A stretch of DNA of 64,000 nt from Stygiobacter sp. (GTDB lineage: Bacteria > Pseudomonadota > Alphaproteobacteria > Rhodospirillales > Magnetospirillaceae): positions 1 to 64,000 of the forward strand of contig VBWB01000001.1 of NCBI GenBank assembly GCA_006218045.1. Reading direction: 5' to 3'. The notes under the pieces are model-generated. The model was not told the origin of the DNA. It was given only the letters and a program-made list of their open reading frames with translations, and searched no databases. The translations under genes and the position numbers were made by a program. Positions within the stretch are counted from its first letter, which is position 1. Each line of letters starts with the position of its first letter. Of this stretch, positions 1 through 10,705 are shown one piece after another.

Positions 1-1
1 C

Positions 2-76
2 CTCCAATTTGATGGAACCACCTTAACTCGGTGTCCACCGAACCGGCAGCAGGCCAAAGCTCCCAAAAGGGTGTAA
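2..76 (+). pseudogene. C-terminal tail of an ORF entering from the left edge, possibly transposase
   Basis: An open frame enters at the left edge and stops at the TAA at 74-76; about 24 codons are visible. The DNA around 30-55 resembles, from memory, the tail ends of IS3/IS481-type integrase ORFs, and an AT-rich junction follows at 77-100. This would fit an insertion-sequence end abutting the next gene. Too little is visible to be sure, and it could equally be the end of an ordinary gene. Confidence 0.25.
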
Positions 77-200
77 ATGGACAAGTGTCAAAATTCTTAA
101 GGATCGACACGAAGAGGATCTCGATCAGAAGATAGAAATTAGACCGGAAATCGTACGGAAGGAGGAGGGTCGTCTAGCATTTTTATTTGATCTGATTGGC

Positions 201-707
201 ATGATAAAGGCAAATGAGGATATTTGTTTCAGTAAGAGCATAGCTAATGTTGAATGGGGTAATTTTGATTGGAGAGTTCTGTGGAACAAATTTGCTAGCC
301 TCTATGCCGCTTCTGAGATTTCGGTCAGCACGTTTGAAATCCCCAAGCGAGAACGACCAGACTTCGCCGCTAACCAAACGATCATGCTCGTGGATGACGG
401 GAATCGTACCGCTGGAACGGTGGTGGCCGGTAAGAACGTGGTACCGAACCTGCTACATGCGTGGCTGGAAACCACCGGTAAGGGAAAAGCCCGATTGGTG
501 GGAACCATCACACCAACGTCCACGGCAGGCCAGATCAGTGTGGCCTTTCATTCATTGTCAGCAATGGGTCTGGAGAGTGAGCACTTCAACTTGGTTCTCT
601 CCGATGCCCTAGCAGAAGATCACCCGAAAACGGTCAGTATTCCGGCACGGATTGCGGTGGTGAAGAAGCCTTCCATTACCCTTGGTGCAGCTAAGCCGGG
701 AGGTTGA
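201..707 (+). CDS. Hypothetical protein, probably missing its natural N-terminus
   Basis: A 168-codon ORF from the first in-frame ATG at 201. I do not recognise a family. The same frame is open without a stop from 27. The stretch encoded by roughly 93-200 (rich in E, K, D, R, then FLFDLIG) looks like real protein, but there is no ATG, GTG or TTG in it. The visible gene is therefore probably the 3' part of a longer gene whose start was lost at the junction near position 80-95. The C-terminal half has alternating hydrophobic residues suggestive of beta structure (IARIAVVKK-like pattern). No signal peptide or membrane segment is seen. Codon use is less GC-biased than in the core genes further right, in keeping with accessory DNA. 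Confidence 0.45.
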   Translation: MIKANEDICFSKSIANVEWGNFDWRVLWNKFASLYAASEISVSTFEIPKRERPDFAANQTIMLVDDGNRTAGTVVAGKNVVPNLLHAWLETTGKGKARLVGTITPTSTAGQISVAFHSLSAMGLESEHFNLVLSDALAEDHPKTVSIPARIAVVKKPSITLGAAKPGG

Positions 708-728
708 GGCGGCCCAGAAGCCAACACG

Positions 729-887
729 CTATGCCTGATCGCCGCCGGGATGAAATCCGAGACATCTTCCCACGTCTCGGCGACCTTGGCGCGCATGGCG
801 GAATCCGGGTCGCGGATTAGGAGAAGGGTGGTCTGCGCGACTAACTTGGATGTGCCACTTGCCATTGCGCTTGCGGATGGTCGCCAT
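729..887 (-). pseudogene. Remnant of a tyrosine-recombinase (integrase) N-terminus
   Basis: On the minus strand an ATG at 885-887 opens with [17 protein letters not shown], the typical first residues of phage and island integrases (arm-type DNA-binding domain). Likeness stops after about 17 codons; the remaining reading frame to the stop at 729 is not integrase-like. It sits about 105 nt downstream of the 3' end of the tRNA-Arg gene, the classic place for an integrase. I read it as the leftover of a decayed element. The assignment rests on one short motif. Confidence 0.35.
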
Positions 888-993
888 AGTACGAAACACC
901 TCGGACTGTGCCCAGATTGTGCCAGCCTGACGTTGAGGTGTTTTCGAGAGGGGGTTCCCTGTGGCTCTGAGCCGTTGAAGATGCAGGGAAAAA

Positions 994-1070
<77 letters not shown>

Positions 1071-1191
1071 AGGCCGGAAGGCGGTTTATAGCGTAAGGGG
1101 GTGGGCGGCGGCAAGGGGGGAAGTTGGGGGGCTTGTCCGCTCATGAGGTCGCTTTGTCCTTGCAATCGACGCCGCTTGCCCCGATATTCCC

Positions 1192-1296
1192 GCCGGGAGA
1201 TCGGCGATGGACGAGCCTGTCGCCAACCCGGTCAGGTCCGGAAGGAAGCAGCCGTAACGATTTCCGGTTCGGGTCGTTGTCCGGTCTCCCACCCTC
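1192..1296 (+). ncRNA. ffs: Signal recognition particle RNA (4.5S type)
   Basis: The universally conserved SRP domain IV signature GGTCAGGTCCGGAAGGAAGC lies at 1230-1249, with the GNRA-type tetraloop and asymmetric loop that bind Ffh. Flanking arms pair over a distance: GGGAGA at 1195-1200 with TCTCCC at 1285-1290. The size of about 100 nt matches the short bacterial form without an Alu domain. The exact ends are estimated from the stem. Small ORFs that can be drawn across it are not genes. Confidence 0.9.
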
Positions 1297-1362
1297 AATT
1301 CCAGAAAATTCATACCGATCAGGGGTTTGGTCGATAGCCGCGAAAAATCGTCGGTTTGTCGC

Positions 1363-1419
1363 TTGACTCCCTTGGGCAGTCTCCCTAGATGGTTAGCACT
1401 CGCCGGGGGTGAGTGCTAA
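1363..1419 (+). promoter_or_regulatory. groES-groEL promoter with CIRCE operator
   Basis: A perfect CIRCE element, TTAGCACTC (1393-1401), nine-base spacer, GAGTGCTAA (1411-1419), lies 61 nt upstream of groES. It is the binding site of the HrcA heat-shock repressor. A sigma-70-like -35 TTGACT (1363-1368) and a -10 candidate near 1386-1391 (TAGATG, 17-nt spacing) precede it. The CIRCE call is direct from sequence; the promoter boxes are inferred. Confidence 0.93.
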
Positions 1420-1480
1420 CAACGAGGCTCCCACCGGTTATCCATTCCTGGAACCAAACCGCATTGACGGAGGTTTTTAT

Positions 1481-1768
1481 ATGAAGTTCCGCCCGCTCCA
1501 TGATCGCGTGCTGGTGAAGCGCCTTGACGCGGAAGAAAAGACCGCTGGTGGCATCATCATCCCCGATACCGCCAAGGAAAAGCCCATGCAGGGTGAAGTG
1601 ATCGCCGCAGGCTCCGGCGTTCGCGGCGAAGACGGCAAGATCGTCGCTCTCGACGTCAAGGCCGGTGATCGCATCCTGTTCGGCAAGTGGTCCGGCACCG
1701 AAGTCAAGATCGACGGCGAAGACCTGTTGATCATGAAGGAATCCGACATTCTGGGCATTCTGGCCTAA
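1481..1768 (+). CDS. groES: Co-chaperonin GroES (Hsp10)
   Basis: A 95-residue protein of normal family length. GroES forms the heptameric lid on GroEL and helps ATP-driven folding in the cytoplasm. The N-terminus ([15 protein letters not shown]), the mobile-loop segment around residues 16-32 ([18 protein letters not shown]) and the closing (SDILGIL) are all intact. The ATG at 1481 was chosen over upstream in-frame starts because a CGGAGGT ribosome site lies at 1468-1474 and the family begins here. It is the first gene of the CIRCE-controlled heat-shock operon; groEL follows after 36 nt. Confidence 0.98.
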   Translation: MKFRPLHDRVLVKRLDAEEKTAGGIIIPDTAKEKPMQGEVIAAGSGVRGEDGKIVALDVKAGDRILFGKWSGTEVKIDGEDLLIMKESDILGILA

Positions 1769-1792
1769 GAATCGTTCCCGCCATACGGATAG

Positions 1793-3417
<1,625 letters not shown>

Positions 3418-3443
3418 TACCGATCCGCCTCTCGGCATGATCC

Positions 3444-3476
3444 GGCCCCGGTTCGCAAGAGCCGGGGCCTTTTTTT
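3444..3476 (+). terminator. Rho-independent terminator of groESL
   Basis: GGCCCCGG (3444-3451) pairs with CCGGGGCC (3462-3469), followed at once by seven T residues (3470-3476). It lies 27 nt after the groEL stop. Confidence 0.93.
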
Positions 3477-3532
3477 GATTCTGAAGAATTGTTCGCGTTC
3501 GCGCCAGGGCTTGGCGCGGGATCGTGTCGCCG

Positions 3533-4312
3533 TCAGAACGTGCCGGGAAAGGCGCCGCCATCGAGCAGGATGTTCTGGCCGGTGATGTAGCCGGCTTGGC
3601 CCGAACACAAAAACGCGCACATGGCGCCGAATTCGCTCGGGTTGCCCAGACGCCCGGCGGGAATGGATTTTTCCCGCAGGGCCTTGGCCTCGTCGAAGCT
3701 GATGCCGTGGTTCTTGGCCTGGGCGCCGACCACCTGGGCAATGCGATCGGTGTCGAACAGGCCGGGCAGCAGGTTGTTGATGGTCACGCCGTGGCGGGCG
3801 ACATTGCGGGCCAGTCCGGCGACGAATCCGGTCAGGCCCGACCGCGCCCCGTTGGACAGGCCCAGCACATCGATGGGCGCCTTGACCGCCCCCGAGGTGA
3901 TGTTGACGATGCGGCCCCAACCGCGTCCGATCATGGGGTCGATGGTCGCCTTGATCAGCTCGATGGGGGTCAGCATATTGGCGTCCAGCGCCTTGATCCA
4001 CGCCTCGCGGTCCCAATCGCGGAAATCACCGGGCGGCGGTCCGCCGGCATTGTTGACCAGGATGTCCGGTTCCGGCAGGGCGGCCAGGGCGGCGGCGCGG
4101 CCCTCGGGCGTGGTGATGTCGGCGGCGATGGCGATCACCCGGGCACCGCTGGCGAGGCGCACGTCATCGGCGGCCTGGGCCAGCACGTCGGGACGCCGCG
4201 CCACCATCACCACCTGACAGCCGGCCTGGGCCAAGGCGGTGGCGCAGGCCAGACCAAGGCCGCGACTGGCGGCGCAGACCAACGCTTTCTTGCCGGAAAT
4301 ACCTAGATCCAT
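3533..4312 (-). CDS. Short-chain dehydrogenase/reductase family protein with an altered active site
   Basis: A 259-residue Rossmann-fold protein of normal SDR length. The cofactor loop (ASRGLGLACA, near residue 15) and the NNAG motif (near residue 88) are present, as is the active-site serine region (NITSGAV). The usual catalytic Tyr-x-x-x-Lys is not there: the aligned segment reads LSNGARSGLTG, so Tyr is replaced by Ser and Lys by Arg. A subgroup of SDRs related to 3-oxoacyl-ACP reductase carries this version, so the protein may bind nucleotide without standard reductase chemistry. It starts 10 nt inside the end of the hdaA-like gene and is last in the minus-strand operon. Substrate unknown. 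Confidence 0.85.
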   Translation of the reverse strand: MDLGISGKKALVCAASRGLGLACATALAQAGCQVVMVARRPDVLAQAADDVRLASGARVIAIAADITTPEGRAAALAALPEPDILVNNAGGPPPGDFRDWDREAWIKALDANMLTPIELIKATIDPMIGRGWGRIVNITSGAVKAPIDVLGLSNGARSGLTGFVAGLARNVARHGVTINNLLPGLFDTDRIAQVVGAQAKNHGISFDEAKALREKSIPAGRLGNPSEFGAMCAFLCSGQAGYITGQNILLDGGAFPGTF

Positions 4313-5001
4313 GTCAGTTCTCCCTGTCTGTCGTCGGGGCCGGCCAGGGCGTCGCGCACCATGCGGATGCTGACCGCCTTGTGCCGCGACAGCGATTCGC
4401 GGTCCAGCCGGGCCACCAGTTCCCCCATGGCGGCGAAACTGCGCTCGGCCCGGCCCAGGATATAGCTGACCACATCCTCGCTCACCCGCAACTGGCGGTC
4501 GGAAAAAAGCTTGATCAACACCGCGGCCAGCAGGCTTTCATCGGGGGCGCCGATCCCCACCGCGTGCAGGCCGGCCAGGCGGGAACGCAGATCGGGCAGG
4601 TGCACCGGCAGCCGCGCCGGGGCCGTGCGACCGGCCAGCAGCAGATGGGTGCCGGCTTCCTTGGTGCGGTTCCACAGGTGGAACAAAGCGGTCTCATCGG
4701 TCAGGTCGTCAAGGTCGTCGACCATGGTCACCGGCGGCAACTGCATGTGCAGCGAGTCGCCGGCATTAAGTTGCGATGCCGGAATGATATTCGTTGCCAG
4801 ATCGTGATGTTGACTGAAAACCGCCAGCAAATGGGTCTTGCCGCAGCCTTGCGGGCCGAACAGGGCCAAGGCGTGCTGGGGCCAGTGGGGCCAGCGCTCC
4901 AGCCAGGCCACCGCTTCGGCGTTGCACGGTGCCACCAGAAAATCATCGCGCCCCAAAGCCGGCCGGTGGCCGAGATCCAGGGTCAACTGGCCTTCGCTCA
5001 C
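4303..5001 (-). CDS. hdaA: HdaA-like DnaA-family AAA+ protein, replication initiation control
   Basis: A 232-residue protein matching DnaA domain III alone. The P-loop GPQGCGKT is at residues 49-56, a Walker B-like VDDLDDL segment follows, and the DNA-binding domain IV is absent. Residues 5-10 (QLTLDL) resemble the beta-clamp-binding motif of Hda proteins. Members of this family act with the DNA polymerase clamp to stimulate ATP hydrolysis by DnaA and so prevent over-initiation. The GTG at 5001 was chosen because it overlaps the stop of the upstream permease gene (GTGA) and places the clamp motif at the N-terminus. The permease-HdaA-SDR order suggests translational coupling. Symbol by family resemblance only. 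Confidence 0.85.
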   Translation of the reverse strand: MSEGQLTLDLGHRPALGRDDFLVAPCNAEAVAWLERWPHWPQHALALFGPQGCGKTHLLAVFSQHHDLATNIIPASQLNAGDSLHMQLPPVTMVDDLDDLTDETALFHLWNRTKEAGTHLLLAGRTAPARLPVHLPDLRSRLAGLHAVGIGAPDESLLAAVLIKLFSDRQLRVSEDVVSYILGRAERSFAAMGELVARLDRESLSRHKAVSIRMVRDALAGPDDRQGELTWI

Positions 5002-6059
5002 GGCATATGCCCGTGATACAGCGACGAGCGTAAGTAACGGCGCAGGGCCGAGCGCGACAGCACGCCGATCACCGCCGCCACCGGCACCGCCAGCAGCAGG
5101 CCGACGAAACCGAACAGGCCGCCGCCGGCCAGCAGGGCGAACATGATCCACACCGGATGCAGCCCGACCTTGTCGCCGACCAGCTTGGGCGTCAGCACAT
5201 TGCCTTCCAGCATTTGGCCGGCGACGAAGATTCCGGCGACCAGGGCCGGCAATTCCCAGCTTTGGCTTTGCGCCAGGGCCAGACCGATGCCGGTGACGAA
5301 GCCGGCGATGGTGCCCAAATAAGGGATGAAGGAAATCAGGCCGGCGCCCAGGCCGATGACCAGCCCCAGATCGAGGCCGACCAGCGATAGGCCGATGCCG
5401 TAGAACGCGCCCAAGGCCAAGCAGACCGAGGCCTGGCCGCGGATGAAGCCGGCCAGGGTACGGTTGATCTCGGCCACCTGGGCGCGGATGGTGTCGGCAT
5501 GATCGCGCGGCAGCCACGAATCCACCTTGGCCACCATGCGGTCCCAGTCGCGCAGCATGTAGAAGGTGACGATGGGGGTGATGAACAACAGCGACAGCAC
5601 GTTGATGATGGCCAGCCCACCGGTCAGCACCCGCTTGAGCAGATCGAACGCCCAGGTCACCGCCTCGCCGGCATGTTCGCCCACCGAGGTGCGCAGCTTG
5701 TCCATGTCGCCCTTGGACAATTTGCGCTTCAACTCGATGATCAGCGGATTGATGCGCTCGTTCAAGGTGTCCGCATAGCTGGGAATGCGGTGGATGAAGG
5801 CGACCACCTGTTCCTGGATTACCGGCACCAGGATCACCGCCAGCAGGACCACCAGGACAAAGAAGGTGCCGGTGATCAGTGCGGTGGCGGCGGTGCGCGA
5901 CAGCCCGGCCCGTTCCAGCCGGTCGGCCAGCGGGTCGAGGAAAAAGGCGATGGCCATGCCGGCGACGAAAGGCAGCATCACCCCGCGCAGCAGGTACAGC
6001 CCGACCAGGGCGACCGCCAGCCCGCCCAGCCACACTTTCAGTTTTTGCCCCTGGGTCAT
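4998..6059 (-). CDS. AI-2E family (PerM/TqsA-like) membrane transporter
   Basis: A 353-residue inner-membrane protein with about eight hydrophobic segments: two near the N-terminus (residues 8-48), one at about 68-90, and a C-terminal block from about 155 on, including the family-typical FIPYLGTIAGF and GNVLTPKLVGDKVGLHP stretches. Family members export small molecules (AI-2 in E. coli TqsA) or act as Na+/H+ antiporters; the substrate here cannot be told. The ATG at 6059 (MTQGQKLKVW) is preferred over a far upstream start because it lies 2 nt after the stop of the DUF2066 gene and the membrane protein begins there. Its stop overlaps the hdaA-like start. Confidence 0.9.
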   Translation of the reverse strand: MTQGQKLKVWLGGLAVALVGLYLLRGVMLPFVAGMAIAFFLDPLADRLERAGLSRTAATALITGTFFVLVVLLAVILVPVIQEQVVAFIHRIPSYADTLNERINPLIIELKRKLSKGDMDKLRTSVGEHAGEAVTWAFDLLKRVLTGGLAIINVLSLLFITPIVTFYMLRDWDRMVAKVDSWLPRDHADTIRAQVAEINRTLAGFIRGQASVCLALGAFYGIGLSLVGLDLGLVIGLGAGLISFIPYLGTIAGFVTGIGLALAQSQSWELPALVAGIFVAGQMLEGNVLTPKLVGDKVGLHPVWIMFALLAGGGLFGFVGLLLAVPVAAVIGVLSRSALRRYLRSSLYHGHMP

Positions 6060-6061
6060 GC

Positions 6062-7141
6062 TCAGTTCACTCCCACCGGGCTGAGGCGCCAGAACGATTC
6101 GGCCCAATTCAGGCTCAGGCCGCCCTTGGCCAGGGCGTCGCTCACCTGTTGGGAATCTCCGGCCACGTGCAGGATGACCGCCGCCTCGGCGCGCGACAGC
6201 GACACCAGTTCCCAGCGCTTGACCGCCGGCACCCGACCCAGCCGTTCGCGCACGGCCAGCCACTGGTTCAGTCCCGACAACGGCACCAGGGCGGATACCG
6301 TGCCGGCTTCGCCGCCCTGGGCACTGCCCTGACGGTGGGCGGTGTCGATGGCGCGGGCGATGTCCTTGGCGGCGCGGGCCAGCAGGGCATCGACGCTTTC
6401 GCCGTCATTTTGCTTGTAGGACAGGGCATCGAACGGTTTCGGCGTCGTCGGCCCGGCGTGCAAGGTGATGTCGAGAACCTTGCCGCGCAAGGCGGCTGCC
6501 AGCACCAGCACGTCGGGGCTGCGCCAGCGCGCCCCCAGGCTTTGCATGGCCAGCGGGTCGCCGACCACGGCCTGGGTGGCGGTGATGGCCTGGACGTCGC
6601 CCAGATCGCCCAAGGGCAGCACCAGCGGCACCAAGCCGCCACCATGCAGATTGCTCCAGGCGGAGCGCCAGGGATTGGGGTCGTCCCACAAGGCGGCGCG
6701 GCCATCGGTGCCGGTGAACACCGGCACCAGCACCAGCGGACGGGCGCGGGCCTCGGTCACGGTGATGCCGGCGCCTTGCAACAGCCGCCTGACCGCCGCG
6801 CCGTTATAGCGGACGGTGAACGAGCCGATATAGCGGTTGCCGGTGCTGCGTTCCTGATCGACGGTGAAGTCGCGCACGTATTCCACGCCGTCGGCCTTGG
6901 GCAGGCGGGCGCGGTTCTCGGCCCCGGCCAGCCGTTCGAGCAAGGTGGCGAAGCCTTGGCGCTGGGCCTCGGCCACCGCTTGATCCTTGGCCGCCTGGGC
7001 GGTGCCGGCGCTGACGTCGACGTCGATGCCCTGCACGGTAAAGGGATCGAAAACCGTCTGGGCATGGGCGGCGGCGGTGGTGAAAAGTCCGATGACCGCC
7101 AGCACTACGGCCATGGCGCCGGCAAGGCGAAGAGAAGGCAT
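6062..7141 (-). CDS. DUF2066 domain protein with signal peptide
   Basis: A 359-residue exported protein. Residues 1-28 form a signal peptide (basic start, hydrophobic core, cut after AAAHA). The rest matches DUF2066, a domain of unknown function found next to purM, permease and hda genes in many proteobacteria. Visible family features are the early [12 protein letters not shown] strand, the [11 protein letters not shown] strand and the LPLGDLGD segment. The ATG at 7141 was chosen so that the signal peptide is N-terminal. It heads the minus-strand group DUF2066-permease-hdaA-SDR and is divergent from purM, whose best start lies inside its first codons. Confidence 0.85.
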   Translation of the reverse strand: MPSLRLAGAMAVVLAVIGLFTTAAAHAQTVFDPFTVQGIDVDVSAGTAQAAKDQAVAEAQRQGFATLLERLAGAENRARLPKADGVEYVRDFTVDQERSTGNRYIGSFTVRYNGAAVRRLLQGAGITVTEARARPLVLVPVFTGTDGRAALWDDPNPWRSAWSNLHGGGLVPLVLPLGDLGDVQAITATQAVVGDPLAMQSLGARWRSPDVLVLAAALRGKVLDITLHAGPTTPKPFDALSYKQNDGESVDALLARAAKDIARAIDTAHRQGSAQGGEAGTVSALVPLSGLNQWLAVRERLGRVPAVKRWELVSLSRAEAAVILHVAGDSQQVSDALAKGGLSLNWAESFWRLSPVGVN

Positions 7142-8324
7142 TGCAAACCGTCCGGGTTGGAGTATCTTCGGCCCGCATGGCGGCAGCCACGGGAAAGCCG
7201 TTCCCAAGCGCCGCAAACATACCACAGGCAAGCCGACGAGGAAGACCATTCCCGCTCATGATGAAAAGCAGGGCCTGACCTACCGCGACGCGGGCGTCGA
7301 TATCGATGCCGGCGAAGCCTTGGTCGAGGCCATCAAGCCGCTGGCCAAATCCACCGTTCGCTCCGGCACCACCGCCGGATTGGGTGGGTTTGGCGCGTTG
7401 TTCGACTCCAAGGCCGCCGGGTTCAAGGATCCCATCCTGGTCGCCACCACCGACGGTGTCGGCACCAAGTTGAAGGTGGCCATCGATTCCGGCCGTCACG
7501 ACGGCGTCGGTATCGATCTGGTTGCCATGTGCGTCAACGATCTGGTGGTTCAGGGGGCCGAGCCCTTGTTCTTCCTGGATTATTTCGCCACCGGCAAGCT
7601 GGACGTGGCCGCCGGCACGGCGATCATTTCCGGCATCGCCGAGGGCTGTCGCCAGGCCGGTTGCGCCCTGATCGGCGGTGAAACCGCCGAAATGCCCGGC
7701 ATGTACAGCCATGGCGATTATGATTTGGCCGGTTTCTCGGTCGGCGCCGCCGAACGCGGCAGCCTGTTGCCGGCATCGGACGTCGGTCCCGGCGACGTGC
7801 TGTTGGGTCTGGCTTCCACCGGCGTGCATTCCAACGGCTATTCGCTGGTGCGCCGCATCGTCGCCAAGGGCAATGTCACTTATGACGCCCCGGCGCCGTT
7901 CGATCCGTCGCAAAGCCTGGGCGACGCCTTGCTGACCCCCACCCGCATCTATGTCAAGTCGTGCATGGCGGCGGTCAAGGCCGGCACCGTCAAGGCCATG
8001 GCCCACATCACCGGCGGCGGTCTGATCGAGAACGTGCCCCGCGTGCTGCCCGACGGCGTCGTTGCCGATATCGATGCCCAAAGCTGGGCCTTGCCGCCGG
8101 TGTTCCAGTGGCTGGCCAGGGAAGGCGGCGTCGCCGCCCGTGAAATGGCGCGGACCTTCAATTGCGGCATCGGCATGGTGGTGGTGGTCGCCGCCGACAA
8201 GGCGGACGAGGCCGCCCGCATCCTGCGCGAGAACGGCGAGACCGTGTACACCATCGGCACCTTGCGGGCCCGCCAGGGCGACGAGGAGCAAAGCCAGGTT
8301 CGCGGTAACGAAGGCTGGCTCTGA
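7113..8324 (+). CDS. purM: Phosphoribosylformylglycinamidine cyclo-ligase (AIR synthetase)
   Basis: Fifth step of purine synthesis: ATP-dependent closure of FGAM to AIR. The conserved core runs from [11 protein letters not shown] (about 7270) to the end, roughly 350 residues as usual, with [21 protein letters not shown] and the [10 protein letters not shown] loop present. The start is a problem. The nearest in-frame ATG is at 7113, giving an odd basic extension of about 50 residues and overlap with the divergent gene. A double ATG at 7259-7264 sits exactly where a start is expected but is out of frame; one extra A in the AAAA run at 7265-7268 would bring it in frame. It is followed by purN with a one-base overlap (TGATG). 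Confidence 0.93.
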   Translation: MAPARRREGIANRPGWSIFGPHGGSHGKAVPKRRKHTTGKPTRKTIPAHDEKQGLTYRDAGVDIDAGEALVEAIKPLAKSTVRSGTTAGLGGFGALFDSKAAGFKDPILVATTDGVGTKLKVAIDSGRHDGVGIDLVAMCVNDLVVQGAEPLFFLDYFATGKLDVAAGTAIISGIAEGCRQAGCALIGGETAEMPGMYSHGDYDLAGFSVGAAERGSLLPASDVGPGDVLLGLASTGVHSNGYSLVRRIVAKGNVTYDAPAPFDPSQSLGDALLTPTRIYVKSCMAAVKAGTVKAMAHITGGGLIENVPRVLPDGVVADIDAQSWALPPVFQWLAREGGVAAREMARTFNCGIGMVVVVAADKADEAARILRENGETVYTIGTLRARQGDEEQSQVRGNEGWL

Positions 8325-8971
8325 TGGTGAAAAAGCGGGTTGGTGTTTTGGTCTCGGGCCGGGGATCCAATCTTCAGGCCCTGCTCGATGCCTGCGCCGA
8401 CCCGGCTTTTCCGGCTGAAATCGTCCTGGTGCTCAGCAATGTTCCCGGCGCTTATGCCCTGGAGCGGGCGGAGCGGGCCAAGGTGCCCACAATCACCATC
8501 GCGCACAAGGGCTTCCCCGGCGGGCGCGAGGCCTTTGATGCCGCCATGGACGCGGAACTCAGGAAGGCCGGGGTGGACATCGTCTGTCTGGCCGGCTTCA
8601 TGCGTCTGCTGTCACCGGGATTCGTCCAATCCTGGGCCGGGCGGATGATCAATATCCATCCGTCGTTGCTGCCCAGCTTCAAGGGGCTGCGCACCCATGC
8701 CCAGGCGCTGGCCGCCGGCGTCAAGCTGCACGGCTGCACCGTCCATCTGGTCACCCCCGATCTGGATGACGGTCCCATCATCGTCCAGGCCGCCGTGCCG
8801 GTGCTGGCCGAAGACAGCGAGGAAAGTCTGGCCGCCCGCGTGCTGGAGCAGGAGCTCAAGGCCTATCCCCTGGCCCTGCGCCTGATCGCCGAAGGCAAGG
8901 TGGCGGTGGATGGTCATCGCGCCGAGGTAGAAGCGCCGGGCTGTGGCGCCTTGATGAATCCTGTGCCTTAA
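8324..8971 (+). CDS. purN: Phosphoribosylglycinamide formyltransferase (GART, N10-formyl-THF dependent)
   Basis: Third step of de novo purine synthesis, moving a formyl group from 10-formyltetrahydrofolate to GAR. 215 residues. VSGRGSNLQALLDAC at the N-terminus is the phosphate-binding loop. The catalytic triad region is intact: INIHPSLLPSFKG with Asn and His, and the later Asp in the DLDDGPIIVQ stretch. It is translationally coupled to purM by a one-base overlap. No clear terminator is seen in the 73 nt before the chemoreceptor gene. Confidence 0.97.
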   Translation: MVKKRVGVLVSGRGSNLQALLDACADPAFPAEIVLVLSNVPGAYALERAERAKVPTITIAHKGFPGGREAFDAAMDAELRKAGVDIVCLAGFMRLLSPGFVQSWAGRMINIHPSLLPSFKGLRTHAQALAAGVKLHGCTVHLVTPDLDDGPIIVQAAVPVLAEDSEESLAARVLEQELKAYPLALRLIAEGKVAVDGHRAEVEAPGCGALMNPVP

Positions 8972-9044
8972 TCTTGTCGTTTTTGCTCCGCAGCATTACG
9001 TCTCATACTCAAGACGGAATGCCCTGGCATAGCGGAGCCCACCA

Positions 9045-10664
9045 ATGAAGCTGAACACTCTGTCCATTCCCACCCGGATCGGCGGCGGATTCGCCCTGGT
9101 CCTGGTATTGTTGCTGGGGGTTTCGGTGATTGGTGCCATGGGCATCCATTTCGCCCGTGACGCGTTGGAGCTTTATTCCGATCAGGCGGAGAACGCGCTG
9201 CTGATCAAGGAAGCCGATAGCAAGTTCGAGACCCTGCGCCGCCACTTCGCCCAAGGCGATCACGCCAACGCCATTGAAGAATTCGACCGAGTCAAGGTGA
9301 CGGTCGAATCCGCATTGATTGAAGAGTCCAGTCCGGTGGTGATCGCGGATATGAAGCGGCTTTTGGTTTTGCTGGGGAATTACCGTGTCGGCTTGGAAAG
9401 CGCGACTAAAAATCCCGAGGCGAATGCGGACGTTCTCAAGGTCAGCAACGAGATCGGCGATCACCTTGATGCCATGGAAGAACGGCAGATCACCATATTG
9501 CATGCGTTGGAAACAAAGGCCAAGGAAGATGCCGCCCTGCACCAGGTCGAGGGCATCGTTCTGTCCGCCGTGGCCTTGCTGGTCGGCATCGCCGCCGCCT
9601 GGATCATCGGCACCGGCATCGCCCGACCGCTGACCGCCATGAATGCGGCCATGGACAAATTGGCCCATGGCGATCTGCAAACCATTATCCCCGCCGCCAC
9701 GGGCCGTGACGAGATCGCTGCCATGGCCCAGGCCCTGGCGGTGTTCAAAAGCAACGGATTGGAACGCCAGCGCCTGGAGCAGCAGGCCAAGGCCGAGACC
9801 GAGCAGCGTCTGGCCCGCCAGCGCCGGGTCGAGCAACTGACCGCCGGTTTCGATGCCAAGGCGGCGGAACTGGTGCGCGCCGTCGCCGGTGCCTCGGGCA
9901 CGCTTTCCGACACCGCCTCGGGCATGTCGGCGGCGGCGGATCAGACCTCGGGTCAGGCCACCGCCGTGGCCGCCGCTTCCACCCAGGCGGCGACCAATGT
10001 GGAAACGGTGGCGGCGGCGGCCGAGGAACTGGCGGCGTCGATCACCGAGATTTCCCGGCAGGTGGCTCATTCCAATGCCATCTCGCGCCGGGCGGCGGAA
10101 GAAGCGGTACGCACCGATGGCGAAGTCCGGCATTTGTCGGATGCGGCGTCGCGCATCAGCGAGGTGGTCAGCCTGATCAACGATATCGCCAGCCAGACCA
10201 ACCTGTTGGCGCTCAATGCCACCATCGAGGCGGCGCGGGCCGGCGACGCCGGCAAAGGCTTCGCCGTGGTGGCCGGTGAGGTCAAGAGCCTGGCCAACCA
10301 GACCACGCGGGCGACCGAGGAGATCGGCACCCAGATATCGGCGGTGCAGGAGCAGACCCGCGCGGTGGTCAGCGCCATCAAGTCCATCGGTCAGGTGATC
10401 GAGGAAGTCAGCCAGATCGCCGGTTCCATCGCCGCGGCGGTCGAGCAGCAGGCGGCGGCCACCGCCGAAATCGCCCGCAACGTCGAACAGGCCGCCGCCG
10501 GCACCGCCGAGGTCAATGCCACCATCAGCGGCGTGCAGCAAGCCGCCGCCGATACCGGTCAGGCTGCCGGCACGGTGCTGAATTCGGCACGCCAACTCTC
10601 GGTCCAGGCCGAATCGCTGCGCCAGACGGTGGATACTTTCCTGGCCGACGTGAAGGCGGCCTGA
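9045..10664 (+). CDS. Methyl-accepting chemotaxis protein
   Basis: A 539-residue transmembrane chemoreceptor. TM1 is at about 13-34 and TM2 at about 170-192, with a periplasmic domain of about 140 residues, short and helical like a four-helix bundle. A HAMP domain follows (from [18 protein letters not shown]), then the long cytoplasmic coiled coil. The signalling tip that binds CheA and CheW is intact ([20 protein letters not shown], then [12 protein letters not shown]). Ligand unknown. There is no cognate che gene nearby, as is common for the many receptors of spirilla. A ribosome site (GGAG) sits upstream of the ATG at 9045. It is a single-gene unit with its own terminator. Confidence 0.96.
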   Translation: MKLNTLSIPTRIGGGFALVLVLLLGVSVIGAMGIHFARDALELYSDQAENALLIKEADSKFETLRRHFAQGDHANAIEEFDRVKVTVESALIEESSPVVIADMKRLLVLLGNYRVGLESATKNPEANADVLKVSNEIGDHLDAMEERQITILHALETKAKEDAALHQVEGIVLSAVALLVGIAAAWIIGTGIARPLTAMNAAMDKLAHGDLQTIIPAATGRDEIAAMAQALAVFKSNGLERQRLEQQAKAETEQRLARQRRVEQLTAGFDAKAAELVRAVAGASGTLSDTASGMSAAADQTSGQATAVAAASTQAATNVETVAAAAEELAASITEISRQVAHSNAISRRAAEEAVRTDGEVRHLSDAASRISEVVSLINDIASQTNLLALNATIEAARAGDAGKGFAVVAGEVKSLANQTTRATEEIGTQISAVQEQTRAVVSAIKSIGQVIEEVSQIAGSIAAAVEQQAAATAEIARNVEQAAAGTAEVNATISGVQQAAADTGQAAGTVLNSARQLSVQAESLRQTVDTFLADVKAA

Positions 10665-10673
10665 GCAAGATTA

Positions 10674-10703
10674 CCCCGTCCGCGTGAAGCGGACGGGGCG
10701 CTT
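10674..10703 (+). terminator. Hairpin terminator between convergent genes
   Basis: CCCCGTCCGC (10674-10683) pairs with GCGGACGGGG (10689-10698), followed by CGCTTT. It lies 10 nt after the chemoreceptor stop and just before the 3' end of the convergent gene, so it may serve both. Confidence 0.8.
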
Positions 10704-10705
10704 TG

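Noticed and set aside
1101-1366. Small plus-strand ORFs across 1101-1366
   Set aside because: They cross the SRP RNA gene and have no ribosome site or protein-like composition.
4303-6033. A 576-codon minus-strand ORF joining part of the permease region to HdaA
   Set aside because: Only its last 232 codons are the HdaA-like gene; the front is the permease gene read out of frame.
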